DNA from: Saururus chinensis
Lineage: Eukaryota > Streptophyta > Magnoliopsida > Piperales > Saururaceae
Direction of reading: 5' to 3'
Length of the DNA stretch: 64,000 nucleotides
NCBI GenBank assembly: GCA_035235625.1
Contig: CP141150.1
Location: 14,698,330 to 14,762,329, forward strand
Shown: piece by piece, positions 1 through 9,984 of the stretch
Layout of the letters: every line of letters starts with the position of its first letter
How positions within the stretch are numbered: the stretch's first letter is position 1
Translations under genes and position numbers: made by a program
Notes under the pieces: generated by a model
What the model saw: the letters and a program-made list of their open reading frames with translations, nothing else
Databases searched by the model: none
What the model was told of the DNA's origin: nothing

Positions 1-805
1 GTATTATAGGTGGGCCCACTTTTAATTTAAAAGATAGTATACTCACAATTTTATTTCGTAAGGCTCGTCCATATGAGTGCAACAGTACCAAGAACTCTTG
101 TATTCGAGTTTGGGAGAGTAAGTTATGAGCTTTTAAAGTTAAAAAAAATTGAATTAAAAAATAATAATAATAATTTGTGTTAGATGTAGCTTATGCTAGC
201 ACGCTACATGGCGCACACGGGCCCACTCACCAAGTGGTCACCTCCTCAGCGCTGCGCACTTGGGACGCAAAACTGCCTTGCGTGCCTATAAATAGTGAGA
301 GGGTGGGGGGAAACGTGCAACTATTTGCCCTCTGACCTTCATTCTCTTGTGCTTTCGTGTCCCTAAAACTTTCTTTGACCTTTGTGGAGTTAATTTAAGT
401 TGTGTTTAGTCTGTTCAAAAAGTGTTTCTGACTAAATCGAGCGTGCTCTACGAGGTAGTAAGGTTGTTTTTACAATTTAAGCATTACAAGATAAGGAAAA
501 ACTCAAGAAGAAGCTTCAACTAAAGTCTAGGTAGGAGGTTTTAAATTCTAAACGTATGCTTTGCCAGAAGTAATCAATTTTTGAAATATTGTTCTAAAAT
601 AAGCTAAAAAAACTTTGTTTTCTTGTCTGCTAAATAATTTTATTTTGATGTGGATTGCTACGAGTGTTTGCACTCTCTGGATACTTCCTTGGTGAATAAA
701 CAAAGAATTATTAAAATAATAATTCAGGATACTTGCCACACTTATCTATGAGGAATACAAAATATGAGATATCATGAGAAAATTCTTTTTGGCGGCCATT
801 GTCCC
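1..805 (+). mobile_element. Possible old LTR end with primer-binding-like site
   Basis: A TATA-like box (CTATAAATAG, near 287) is followed by a pyrimidine-rich stretch, as in an LTR promoter and R region. Near 787 the sequence TTTTGGCGGCCATTG resembles the TGGCGCCGTTG primer-binding site of Tat/Athila-type Ty3/gypsy elements. No second LTR and no coding region were found, so this would be a decayed fossil fragment. The call is weak and rests on these two motifs. Confidence 0.3.
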
Positions 806-1499
806 ATAAGGGCAAGAGTAAATTGTTAGGTATTATGGTTCTAAGATTAATTATGTATATTATGTTAACTTTTGTCGGGGCATATTAAGCCCTATTCTGT
901 AATTTTGTAATTACATAAATTAATCAAAAAATTACTCATTTGTATATGGTTGATCTTGTCTAATTTTTAAATTTAAAATTGATGCAATTTTGACATTTAA
1001 TTTCAGTTGAAAATATTAAATATTAGAAGATGTTTTATGAGTCCAATTGTTAAGTTTAAGCTTGTAAAGAAAGAGAATATAAAATTTATATAGCTCCAAT
1101 GTTCAAAAATGTCATTAATAGAGCTATAACAGTGTCATGATTAATGGAGGATATGGTCAAGCAAAATATGGCTCCTCTAAAGCTACAACAGCTAAGAGGG
1201 TTGCAACTTGTGCAATGGATATGATTGGATTATATTTAGTCCTACTAAATAGATGAGACAAAGAAAAAGTAGCCGCTAGTGGAGCTGGTAGCAGAGCAGT
1301 TAGAGGCGGAGGCAAGATAGGCATCGACAAAAATAGAAGAAAAGGTAGGGGTGACAGCAATAGTGGCAAAGCTAGAGTGATATAAGGCTCGGAGGAGGTA
1401 AGCATAATTAGTTACAAAGGTAGTTAGATTATTTCATGGAGCATGTATTGCCTCGTACATATGAATAACTCTATTTAGGGTCTTATTTATATTACACAT
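806..1499. other. AT-rich intergenic DNA, nothing recognised
   Basis: No ORF with recognisable motifs, no clear repeat and no RNA gene were seen. A short purine-rich segment near 1255-1400 gives only low-complexity translations. Confidence 0.5.
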
Positions 1500-2063
1500 A
1501 CATTTGGGCATCACGGGAGTTACAAAATCTAGTTACATTAAAAGAAAAAATTCACATGAGCTCCGACTGAAGCCCGACTGCAACTGCACGAGACATTACA
1601 AACCGTCAAATCGAAATTTCACTGTATGCATTACTCAAAAGACTGCTTGTCCCTGTAAGGCTGTAACACAAGCGACAGCCCGGGATACCCCAGCTCGTAG
1701 AGACGTGTCTGAGCCCGGGTTCATGCAAACGGGCCTCAAAGGCAAGAACCCGAACGCAAGCGCGGTGGCAATGGTGACGGGGCTGGCGTGGCCGCGGCCA
1801 TGGCCAACGGTCACGCTTTCGTCCTTCCCGTCTCCACAAATGAACGGGGTCGTTATTTTTTATTTGGATGGGAGTAGCCTTCGTCGTTAAGGCAACCAGC
1901 AGGTTGTATTCACCTAACGCAACCTTATTGGACGGGCTCAAGCATATTCCCAGACTCCGGCCCCAGAGGGGGGCGAGACGGGGAGAGGAAGAGACAGTTT
2001 AATCGGATCATGACCTGAACCAGCGCCGCAGGGAAGACAGGGGGAGAGAAGAGGCCCGAGGAG
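1500..2063 (+). promoter_or_regulatory. GC-rich promoter and 5' UTR region of the LRAT-domain gene
   Basis: The base composition changes from AT-rich to GC-rich from about 1660 up to the first coding exon, as is common for plant promoters and 5' UTRs. Overlapping open frames on both strands here have no recognisable domain and look like by-products of the composition. The transcription start cannot be placed. Confidence 0.4.
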
Positions 2064-5000
2064 ATGGGCCTCCTCTCGAACAAGATTACAAGGGAGGAGC
2101 TTAAGCCTGGGGACCATATCTACTCCTGGCGCACCGCCTACCTCTACGCCCACCATGGTATGCTTTTCCAGTTTTCGTCCTTTTCTTGCCATTTTCCTGC
2201 TACCCTTTTGGAATTGCTTCGTGTTGCTTGAGCCTGGCGTGGGTATCTCATGACAAAGATGGTGGCTTGTTCCTTAAAAAGGATAAATGATGATTGTGGA
2301 ATTCGTGTTCTTCCCTTTTGTAAAGAGTGTCTATTTTGTTTGCATATTTTATTTGATTACTGCTTGTTTTGTACGTGTGTTTTCTTTTCTTTTTCTGCTT
2401 GATCTTGAGAGGGTTTTCAACATTGCCTAGCAACAGGGCTCTTCCCGCTGTTGCATTGTCAAAATTTGACTTGTTTGTGGTTGTTGCATTGGGATCCTGA
2501 TCAAAGATCTTTGCTTTCTTTGAAACTACTCAAGATTCTAATTTTGTAAGCATTTATTTGATCAAGTAGAGTGGGAAAAGTAGTTGTCAATGTACTTGGT
2601 CCCGGCACCATTTGATTGCTCTATTGTGTATAATGAAGTCTCATATTTGATTCAGGATTTTTTTTTTTGGTGCTTGGTAATCTGCGAAATATTTTCTTTT
2701 AACTCGCTATTGTAAGGATAGTGCCACTGGTATTTTGGTTTGCTTTTGGGGACCTTGCACATTGTATCCACTTATGCGACTGTGAAGGAGACATTTCGTA
2801 GTTTTGATGGCCTCTACCTGTACTGCATTCCAGTTTGATCGTTATTCTCTATCTTCTTTAGTTGTCTTCGTTTTCTTCTCTCTTTTTTCTATTGGTTTGG
2901 ATACAAATGATTTTTTTTTCTGTAAAGATGAACAAATATTAAGAAACCATTTGAACTATATAATTTCGACAGGACAACTAAAAGTTTTGGAGAAGACATG
3001 CGGCCAAGACAACTAGGTGTGCTTAGGGTTTGTTTGGACCAGTAGAAAGTGAGGGAAAGGAATCTTTTGAAAATCACCCAGTTTCCACTATTTAGTGCAA
3101 TGGGAAAGAGAGAATAGAGCAAAAATTGGGAGAAAGGGGGGGCGGGGTTGGCTTAAAAACTTTCCGCTCTTTAACCCATGGATTTTATGAGAAAATCTGC
3201 ATATCAAAGACTTGTATCTTCAACATTGCTAGTCTCGACCTTACCGCCACTACTCTTGTTGTCGCCGCCACCGCTATTATTGGTACTACCACCATTACTG
3301 CTGTTATCGCTACCACCACCATCACACTACTGCCACCTTTACTACTACCTCCGCCACCATTGTAGCTGCCACAACCACTACCAACACAACCCATTACAGC
3401 CCCTATCGTCACCACCTCTGAAGCTCCCACCATCATCAACTCTATGCCACTGTTATCGCTGCCTCCACCACCACCATCGGAAGCAGTTCGGAGGTGGTAT
3501 GGTGGCAGCAACATAGGGGTAGTTTTATTATTAAAAATACATATGAAACAATGTTATTTTTGTTGTTAGGGTGGATTCAAGTTTCAAATTTTCTATAACA
3601 CTATTGGTGCAACCAAAAAGTGAAATTTGTTTAGGATCCTCCTAGTGTCTCTTTCACGGGGATTTACTTTCTCTTTATCTTTCTCCTTGTTTTCACCAAT
3701 CTAAACATACCCTTATTATTTGCACAAGGAAACAAAAAATGGTGACAATAATATTAGGAGTAATTTCGACTATCTATCGGATAAGGATTCAAGTGATCTA
3801 GATCGTCTTTGCTACTGGATAGATATGATTGGTGTATGTGGTCAAATGCAAATGTCATTTCCCTAATTAGTTTATGTTGTTAGCCAAGTATGGAGGCATG
3901 ATTTTGGTGTGTGGGCTGTATATGACATGTTTTGTGGCTTTTCTATTGATTGAATCAACATTTACATACTTGTACGTGCTTTTTGTTTTGGTTTAAAGAT
4001 GGAAAGGATTCTATATTTCTTCGGGGCATTTAAAGCTAGAGTTTTAAGCCCTTATTTTCTTGCTCTAATTATAGATGAATTAACTGCACATATATAAGGT
4101 AGGATACCTTGGTGCTTGCTTTATGCGGATGAAGTAGTTTTAGTGGACAAGACTATAGTAAGGTTAAATGCTAAACTAGAATTGTGGAGAGAAGCTCTAG
4201 AATTAAAAAGTTTTAAAATAAGCAAGACGAAGACGAAAAATATGGAATTTAACTTTAAGGAAAGTAAAACTATGGGTACAACTTTAGTTGAAATAGATTG
4301 AGAAGAAGTGCCAAGATGAGCAATTCTGATATTTAGGCTTCATTATCCATAAAGAGGGAGACATCGATAGGGATGTTGTATATAGGATTAATGTGGGATG
4401 GGTAAAATGGAGAGCAACGTCAGTAGTATTGTGTGATAGGCGTGTCCCAAATGGGCTTAAAGGTAAGTTCTATTAAATAACTATTACACTGATGTAGATC
4501 GATATCTACATAAACAAAATTAAAGGAAAAGTAGAAGAAAAATAACTAAACAATGAAATAAAATAACTAAATTCTGATTTATGTAATCTGTTTATCAAAA
4601 TAGGCATAGCCTCTACATATTTATAGATAATTAAGTCTCCTAATCCAAATGATATTATAACTCTTAATTGAAATAGACTTCTAACTAGAATGGGCCTCTA
4701 ACATAAGCTTAAGCCCAATAGAATCCTAATTACTCTAAAATATAATCACTAACAAATAAATCCTAATTACTAAAGGTAGACCTGACCCCTTGGGCGGGTC
4801 ATAACATTCCACCTCGCTTCCGCTCCACCTCGTCCTTGAGGTGGTCTTCAACTTGGGGCGATTGAGGAACAAAGACTCACAAGGGACTACAGAGGGCCCA
4901 CCAAAGCTCTGCATAAATTTGGTAGTCTATCTTGATAATATGCACATTTCCATGAGGATCTCTTTCCAACAGTAACTGCACTTTAATTGCTTGAGGTTGA

Positions 5001-8000
5001 AGTTTTGTGTTCCAGAGTCCATAATTATAACCAAGTTCAGCACACGAGCATATTACATCGGCAATATATTCGGTAACACTTTTCAGGGTTTGCTTCTTGG
5101 CAGCTACCTCCTCACCAATAATAGAGATATTGGAATGTATATGTAAAACACATACAAATTTTAGGTGAGAAGCCGCACAACCCATGAGCCTAACAAAGGG
5201 ATAATATTTGCCTACGGACCGGGCGTCAGTCATGACACTCCCTAGCAGTTCCGCATATATCTTGCAGGCTGTATCAGATCCAAAACATGCAGGGACTTCT
5301 TTGATTTTCAGATCACCATCAATTGTCTTTGGACATCCAATAACACAAGTCTTCATATTTTCCATGCGGAAATGTTCGGCAAGGAGACAAGCATTTGTAT
5401 GCGAGTCATCTTCACAAATAACATGTCGAAACAAATCAAGTTTCACAGCATTCCCTTCGGCTTGCTTAAAATGTTCAAGAGTGTCTATTTTGTCCCTTCC
5501 ACTGCAAACCATGGCAAAGTCTCCCAAATTCATAGGAGGATAGATCAATTCGATCCTCAGCTCCAATAATGTGAAGGCATTCAGGGGTAGAGATGGGCTG
5601 GTGCATGACGAAACTGCATAGAAAAACAATGGGAAGTCCATTGTCCAGAAGATTAGAGAAAACCGGATTAAAACAGGGACAAGAGTCCTGTTCGAAATAG
5701 GTAAAGAGTAGAGTCCGGGAGAAGAAAACTGTTGTGCACGATCTGCCGGATGAGAGCAGGAAGGAACCGGGCCGGAGTAGGGGTCTTCGGAAGGTGGAAG
5801 TTTGGCTTGAACCCGCACAGTGCCGTGCGCAGGCACGAAACATGGCAGTCTGGGAGTATGTTCGTTCGTTGGTGAAAAAACAGGAACATGTAAAGCCGTA
5901 AGGAAACAAGATGCCAACTTTTTCACAGAATACCAGAGACATGATGCTGTCCCGTGGATTGCCAGAACTGTGAAGGAAGCAAGAGTCCGGTGGATGACGG
6001 AAGAAGGGAATACGGCGGTTGAGTCCGGAACGAGATTGAAGTGGAAGGCGGAGTAGATTCCAAGTCCTTGCTGGAGCAGGAGTTGTCCGGACGATGTGAA
6101 GGAAAGATTATTTGGGCGAAATCACCGGAGTAAATCTGGCAGAGACGGCGGAAGATCTTGGGTCGGCTTCGTCTGCGGACAGTGGCTGGTGGAAATCCCT
6201 GCGTCCAGTGGAGACAATGGAGTCGCAGAAGAAGCTGTGGAGGTGGTGACCACCGGGCGAGGCTGGCAGGGAGGGTGTGGGGGATGGCATGGCGGGGCGA
6301 ACAGGGAGAGATCGCAGGGAAAGATGAGGCTGTGGGCGGTGGATCTGGAGGTGGCTTGGCCTTGCCAGTCAAGCAAAGCTGATTCAGGGAGGAGGAAACA
6401 CAGCCATGGAGCACGAAGCAGGTAGGGGCTAGGTCGGCGAAATGATTCATGGCCAGAGCAACAAGGCCGGCCGGGGAAGGAGACTGCAGAGCTGAAATCA
6501 CAATCTTAGCACTGATCGCGGACTGGGTGATATGTGCGACTGTGGATAAAGCCATGGAAGAGAAGAGCCGAGCGGAAGGTGGGTCCTACCACATGGACGG
6601 ATGGCGACTAAACGTGGAAGGTATCCCGGTGCTGGGCACAAGCAGCGGGCGGCAACGAGACGGCAGACGGAGCCAGTGGAGTCCGCATTAAGGCGGTCGG
6701 GCTGAAGGGTGCCAGATTTAGAATGGGAAGCTGTTGATTCGGCAATTGCACTTGGAGCGATTGAACGGCGTGGGTGAGTGCAGTAATAGCAATTTTCACA
6801 TCGATAAGTTCCGAAATAGCCGTTTTTACATTGGTAAGATCCAAAAGCACTGTGTTGATTTGCGTTTCTAACTGCTGTGTGCGAACGTGAAGGCTAGCAA
6901 AGGAAGAATCATAGGCACTCATGGCGGATGAGGGTGGGAGGGAGGGCAACAACGGTCGAAACCGCTCCGATACCAATGATGTAGATCGATATCTACATAA
7001 ACAAAATTAAAGGAAAAGTAGAAGAAAAATAACTGAACAATGAAATAAAATAACTAAATTTTGATTTATGTAATTTGTATATCAAAAGAGGCATAGCCTC
7101 TACATATTTATAGATAATTAAGTCTCCTAATCCTAATGATATTATAACTCTTAATTGAAATAGACTTCTAACTAGAATGGGCCTCTAACATAAGCCTAAG
7201 CTCAATAGAATCCTAATTACTCTAAAATATAATCACTAACAAATAAATCTTAATTACTAAAGGTAGACCTGACCCCTTGGGTGGGTCATAACATACACCT
7301 GCAATACTCGAGCATAATGCAATACTCTGTGGAGCATAATGTTGGGCAACAAATAAGTCATTTAGATAAATTGAATATAGTTAAAATGTAGATGCTAAGG
7401 TAGATGTGTAGAATAACTAGAAAAAATATGATTAAAAATAAGTATATACATGCAAACTTAGGAGTAACACCTTTAAGGAAGAACTTCAGGGAGTGTAAGT
7501 TACATTAGCTTAGGCATGTACAAAGAAGACTATTAAATGCTTCGATAAGAAGGTTATAAGGGTTTTATATAAATGATGCCAAAAAAGGGAGAGAGACACC
7601 TAAGAGAAGTTAGATAGAATTAATAAAGAATGATATGACTATGCTATTTTTTACGAAAGAATTGGCACAAAATATGCTAGAATTGAGGCATAAGATCCAT
7701 GTCACTACCCTAAATTGTTAGAAAAATGCGCTATTTGATCATGATTATGATTTAAATTAAGCTAGAGCATTTCTCCTCATCTTCTTGTTGCATACTACAA
7801 TGTTGGGTTGTTAATGCACAATAACAGGGTTCTCATCTCCTCAAAGCATGATTTGTGTTTAGTTGCGAAGCCATTTGAAGCTACATGATTTTGTTGGTGA
7901 AGAAGAAATTTGTGCGCCAGATTTCTATGTTTATTGCTTGAAGGAAAATTTAGAGCGTAGATATTTTTTTGTGGAAAAGTGTATGCAGTTGGATGACTGT

Positions 8001-8777
8001 ATGTATAATCATTTATTCAAAGTTGACTTTCTTAATAGTAATTGGAGATTGTTGGATTTTGGAATAAGATGTAAATGATATTCATGACTAATTGTTTGTA
8101 AAATTTCAGGAATATATGCTGGAGATGACAAGGTCATTCATTTTACAAGAGGAGCTGGTCAGGAGGTGGGGACAGGCACAATCCTAGATCGTTTCCTCTT
8201 CTGCTCACCTTCCTCTCCGACGGGCGCACGATGTCAGAAATGTGGTGATCAGTCAATGCTTACTGGAGTCATTGAGTCCTGCCTAGATTGTTTCCTTTCT
8301 GGAGGCAATCTTCATCTCTTCCAATATGATGTTACTGCAGCTCATTTTGTAGCTCAAGCACGAGGTGGAACATGTACTCTTGCCGCTCCTGATCCACCAG
8401 ATTGTGTTCTTCACCGGGCAAAGTACCTCCTTGAAAATGGCTTTGGGCTCTACCACATTTTTAAAAACAATTGTGAGGACTTTGCTATCTACTGTAAGAC
8501 AGGCCTCCTGGTGGTAACAAGCATCAGCGTAGGGCGGAGCGGACAAGCGACATCCTTCCTTGCTGCTGCTACGGCTATCGTTTCATCACCGCTTCGTTTT
8601 ATGACCACAAGCTTTGCAGGGCTGAGTGCTGTTGCTGGAACTGTCTACTGTCTTAGCCGCCTTGTCTCTGATATTGGACTGCGCCGAGATGTTAAGAAAA
8701 TTTCGGTGGAGAATTTGATTGCAGAGAGTCAAGCGGAGTCTGTTCCTCTCATGGAACAAAGTCAAATCAACAATTAA
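2064..8777 (+). CDS. LRAT/NC-domain protein, two coding exons (2064-2157, 8110-8777)
   Basis: Joining the exons gives 253 aa. The first exon starts MGLLSNKITREELKPGDHIY and ends at a GT donor at 2158; the second follows TTTCAG at 8109. The join is in frame and restores HHGIYAGDD. The protein matches the plant NC-domain (LRAT-like, NlpC/P60 superfamily) family, which includes Arabidopsis LEAD-SENSITIVE 1-type proteins. The likely active-site residues are present: His in HHGIY (about residues 30-31), His in VIHF (about 42) and Cys in NNCEDFA (about 153). A Cys pair CxxC (about 73-76) and a hydrophobic C-terminal stretch (about 177-215) suggest membrane association. LRAT relatives are acyltransferases or thiol hydrolases; the plant substrate is not settled. 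The 5,952-bp intron is packed with transposons, yet the frame and splice sites are intact. The start is the only ATG in good context before the conserved N-terminus. Confidence 0.9.
3026..3712. mobile_element. Tourist-like MITE (PIF/Harbinger type), 687 bp
   Basis: The ends are imperfect inverted repeats (left GGGTTTGTTTGG, right GGGTATGTTTAG on the opposite strand) flanked by TTA on both sides (3023-3025 and 3713-3715). This is the 3-bp target duplication typical of PIF/Harbinger elements. The interior (about 3230-3500) is a low-complexity run of ACC/GCC-like triplets, which produces spurious open frames on both strands. No transposase is encoded, so the element is non-autonomous. Confidence 0.7.
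4490..4806 (-). repeat. 3' LTR of the gene-capturing retroelement
   Basis: A 317-bp repeat matching 6977-7293 with about 10 differences. On the element strand it starts TGTTATGACC and ends CTACATCA. Confidence 0.9.
4807..4832 (-). other. Polypurine tract of the retroelement
   Basis: On the minus strand the bases directly before the 3' LTR are purine-rich (GCGAGGTGGAA next to the LTR). This is the expected place and composition for plus-strand priming. Confidence 0.65.
4920..5545 (-). pseudogene. Captured fragment of pyrophosphate:fructose-6-phosphate phosphotransferase beta subunit
   Basis: The frame reads as the catalytic beta subunit of plant PFP, the cytosolic enzyme that interconverts fructose-6-phosphate and fructose-1,6-bisphosphate with pyrophosphate. 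Diagnostic stretches in the right order are VCSGRDKIDTLEHFKQAE, TNACLLAEHFR, GCPKTIDGDLK (active-site motif), FGSDTACKIYAELLG, IIGEEVAAKKQTLKSV, YIADVIC, AELGYNYG and LLLERDPHGNV. The beta subunit is favoured over alpha because alpha reads PVTLNGDLK at the active-site motif. Plant PFP genes have many introns, but no intron interrupts this stretch, which points to capture through RNA. The fragment is partial and is embedded in a retroelement fossil, so no enzyme is expected. It is antisense to the surrounding LRAT gene. Confidence 0.87.
5930..6963 (-). other. GC-rich interior of the retroelement, including an ORF next to the primer site
   Basis: This stretch is much more GC-rich than its surroundings. 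A 122-residue open frame on the minus strand (6976-6608) starts at the primer-binding site and contains a helical, Leu/Val-rich middle (LETQINTVLLDLTNVKTAIS). This recalls the N-terminal coiled coil of some plant gag proteins, but no zinc knuckle or other retroviral domain was recognised. It may be gag-derived, a leader, or further captured host DNA. Confidence 0.35.
6964..6975 (-). other. Primer-binding site (initiator tRNA-Met type)
   Basis: On the minus strand, one base after the 5' LTR, the sequence TGGTATCGGAGC differs at one position from TGGTATCAGAGC, the common plant primer-binding site complementary to initiator tRNA-Met. Confidence 0.8.
6977..7293 (-). repeat. 5' LTR of the gene-capturing retroelement
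   Basis: A 317-bp repeat, the partner of 4490-4806, of identical length and about 97% identity by eye. Confidence 0.9.
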
Positions 8778-9689
8778 TTGACACAACAAACAGTACACAC
8801 AAACTGGATGGTGTGATTTAAAGTTCACTTTATTATGTAGGTGGAGTCTGCAAATGGTGTTGATTTTGGTTTGCAATATGCTCAAAGAAATGGAAATGCT
8901 TCTTTTCATATCAAATTTTTGCAAAGCTCATATTCCAGCAATATGGGTCTTTGAAAGGGATTTTATACCATATTTGATTCTTATTAGAATCAAATGATAA
9001 TACAAAATCCATGCAAAGAAACATAGTGACAATTTTTTACTCCCAATAACCTTCCTAATGCAACCCTATGAAAAGAGGACAATGAGATGAAGGTTCAACA
9101 TCATTTTTGTCACATTTCTTTCTAATGATGTGCATTGACTTCATGAGAAGATAACTGTACATTGAAATTGGCAATAAAGTTATGTAAATAATTTTAAAAA
9201 AAACGTTTCAGGATTATTTCAAGCATATCAAAATTATATTAATGAAAGAGCTCTCATTTAGCCTGCATATAGTTAGGAAAAATCTTTAATTAATCAGCAC
9301 GCACTGATGATTCAACTGATGTAATGCAGGTATGCTCTTATATATGTGGTTGCCATGTTTCATCCTCTATGTAAATCACTCGGCCATTCTCTAGTTGACC
9401 CCTTGAAATGACTCAACTCTTTGATATGCTACTGATGCTCTTTGGTTGGGGAGGGACCCATGCCTGAAATCTAAGTGATAAAGTACAAGTTTTATATGCA
9501 TTTCATATGTGTATTATGCGTTTTATATGTGCATTGTGTAAAATGCATATTGCACTTTAATGTTGGATGGGTGGGTACATGGGAAAAGGAGGCTATAATT
9601 AAATTTATTCGCCTCTTGTCTCAAAGGTACAATTTTTTAAAAATCTTTATGTACAATTAGAAAGGTGAAAAGTGCAAGGTTGATTGAAA
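8778..9689 (+). other. 3' UTR and downstream DNA of the LRAT gene
   Basis: AT-rich sequence follows the stop codon. No second gene, repeat family or RNA gene was recognised, and the polyadenylation site cannot be fixed. Confidence 0.45.
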
Positions 9690-9880
9690 TTTTATCAAAT
9701 CTGGAATTGAAGAGGTAGGAGCTCAAAATGTGATTCAAGTTGTATCAAACAATGCTTTTAACTATATTGCAGCCATAAGAATCATTGAAGAGAAGTATCC
9801 AAACATATTCAAGACCTCTTGTGCCACACATTGCTTGCATCTTAAGGCTCATTTTTCTCATAATTCAATTAGTGGAAATA
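9690..9880 (+). pseudogene. hAT transposase fragment (DUF659 region)
   Basis: The plus strand reads IEEVGAQNVIQVVSNNAF, then EEKYPNIFKTSCATHCLHL. This resembles the part of plant hAT transposases of the DUF659 type that normally reads VGxxNVVQVVTDNA...CAAHCLDL. Only this short piece is recognisable, and no terminal inverted repeats or 8-bp duplication were found. It is an isolated remnant. Confidence 0.65.
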
Positions 9881-9984
9881 ATTTTTTTCAAACTTTTTTG
9901 TCAATTATGCAACAAAATTATGTTGGGGATGATCCACTCATTTTCAAATATACACTTATCCAAACCAACATAATATATATGACA

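Larger units (their letters stand above)
4490..7293 (-). mobile_element. Non-autonomous LTR retroelement with captured host gene
   Basis: Two 317-bp direct repeats, TG...CA on the element strand, flank the element, and perfect 5-bp target duplications TACAC lie outside them (4485-4489 and 7294-7298). On the minus strand a primer-binding site follows the 5' LTR and a purine tract precedes the 3' LTR. No protease, reverse transcriptase or integrase was recognised in the 2.2-kb interior, so it would depend on a relative for movement. The interior holds a piece of a host metabolic gene (4920-5545) and a GC-rich stretch of unknown origin. The two LTRs differ at about 10 positions by eye, so the insertion is fairly young, about a million years to several million depending on the rate assumed. 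The LTR wording and tRNA-Met-like site fit Ty3/gypsy. As a structure it looks whole. Confidence 0.88.
4075..7740 (+). mobile_element. RTE-type LINE fragment, split by an LTR element
   Basis: 4075-4489 reads as the end of a LINE reverse transcriptase: IPWCLLYADE, then VRLNAKLELWREALELK, FKISKTKTKNMEF, VKWRA and RRVPNGLKGKFY-like blocks. 7299-7740 continues with the usual downstream region (for example RHVQRRLLNASIRR). This order and wording is typical of plant RTE-clade LINEs. The catalytic YADD is YADE, and stop codons and frame changes occur throughout. The 5' part of the element is missing. An LTR retroelement (4490-7293) interrupts it, so the LINE is older than that insertion. Confidence 0.75.
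2158..8109 (+). other. Large transposon-filled intron of the LRAT-domain gene
   Basis: The intron has GT (2158) and AG (8108-8109) ends. It contains a MITE (3026-3712), a LINE fragment (about 4075-7740) and an LTR retroelement inserted in that LINE (4490-7293). The remainder (2158-3025, 3716-4074, 7745-8109) is unremarkable T-rich intron sequence. The short open frame at 7863-8078 has no motif and is taken as chance. Confidence 0.8.

Noticed and set aside
1504-1941. Overlapping open frames of 111-128 residues on both strands upstream of the LRAT gene
   Set aside because: No motif or family resemblance. They arise from GC-rich composition of the promoter and leader.
3126-3516. Open frames rich in Thr/Pro/Leu or Gly inside the MITE
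   Set aside because: Pure low-complexity triplet sequence inside a non-autonomous element, open on both strands.
5923-6555. 210-residue minus-strand frame in the capture element as a gene
   Set aside because: Composition is Pro/Ser/Leu-rich with no domain, and other frames are open too. Kept only as part of the unknown interior.
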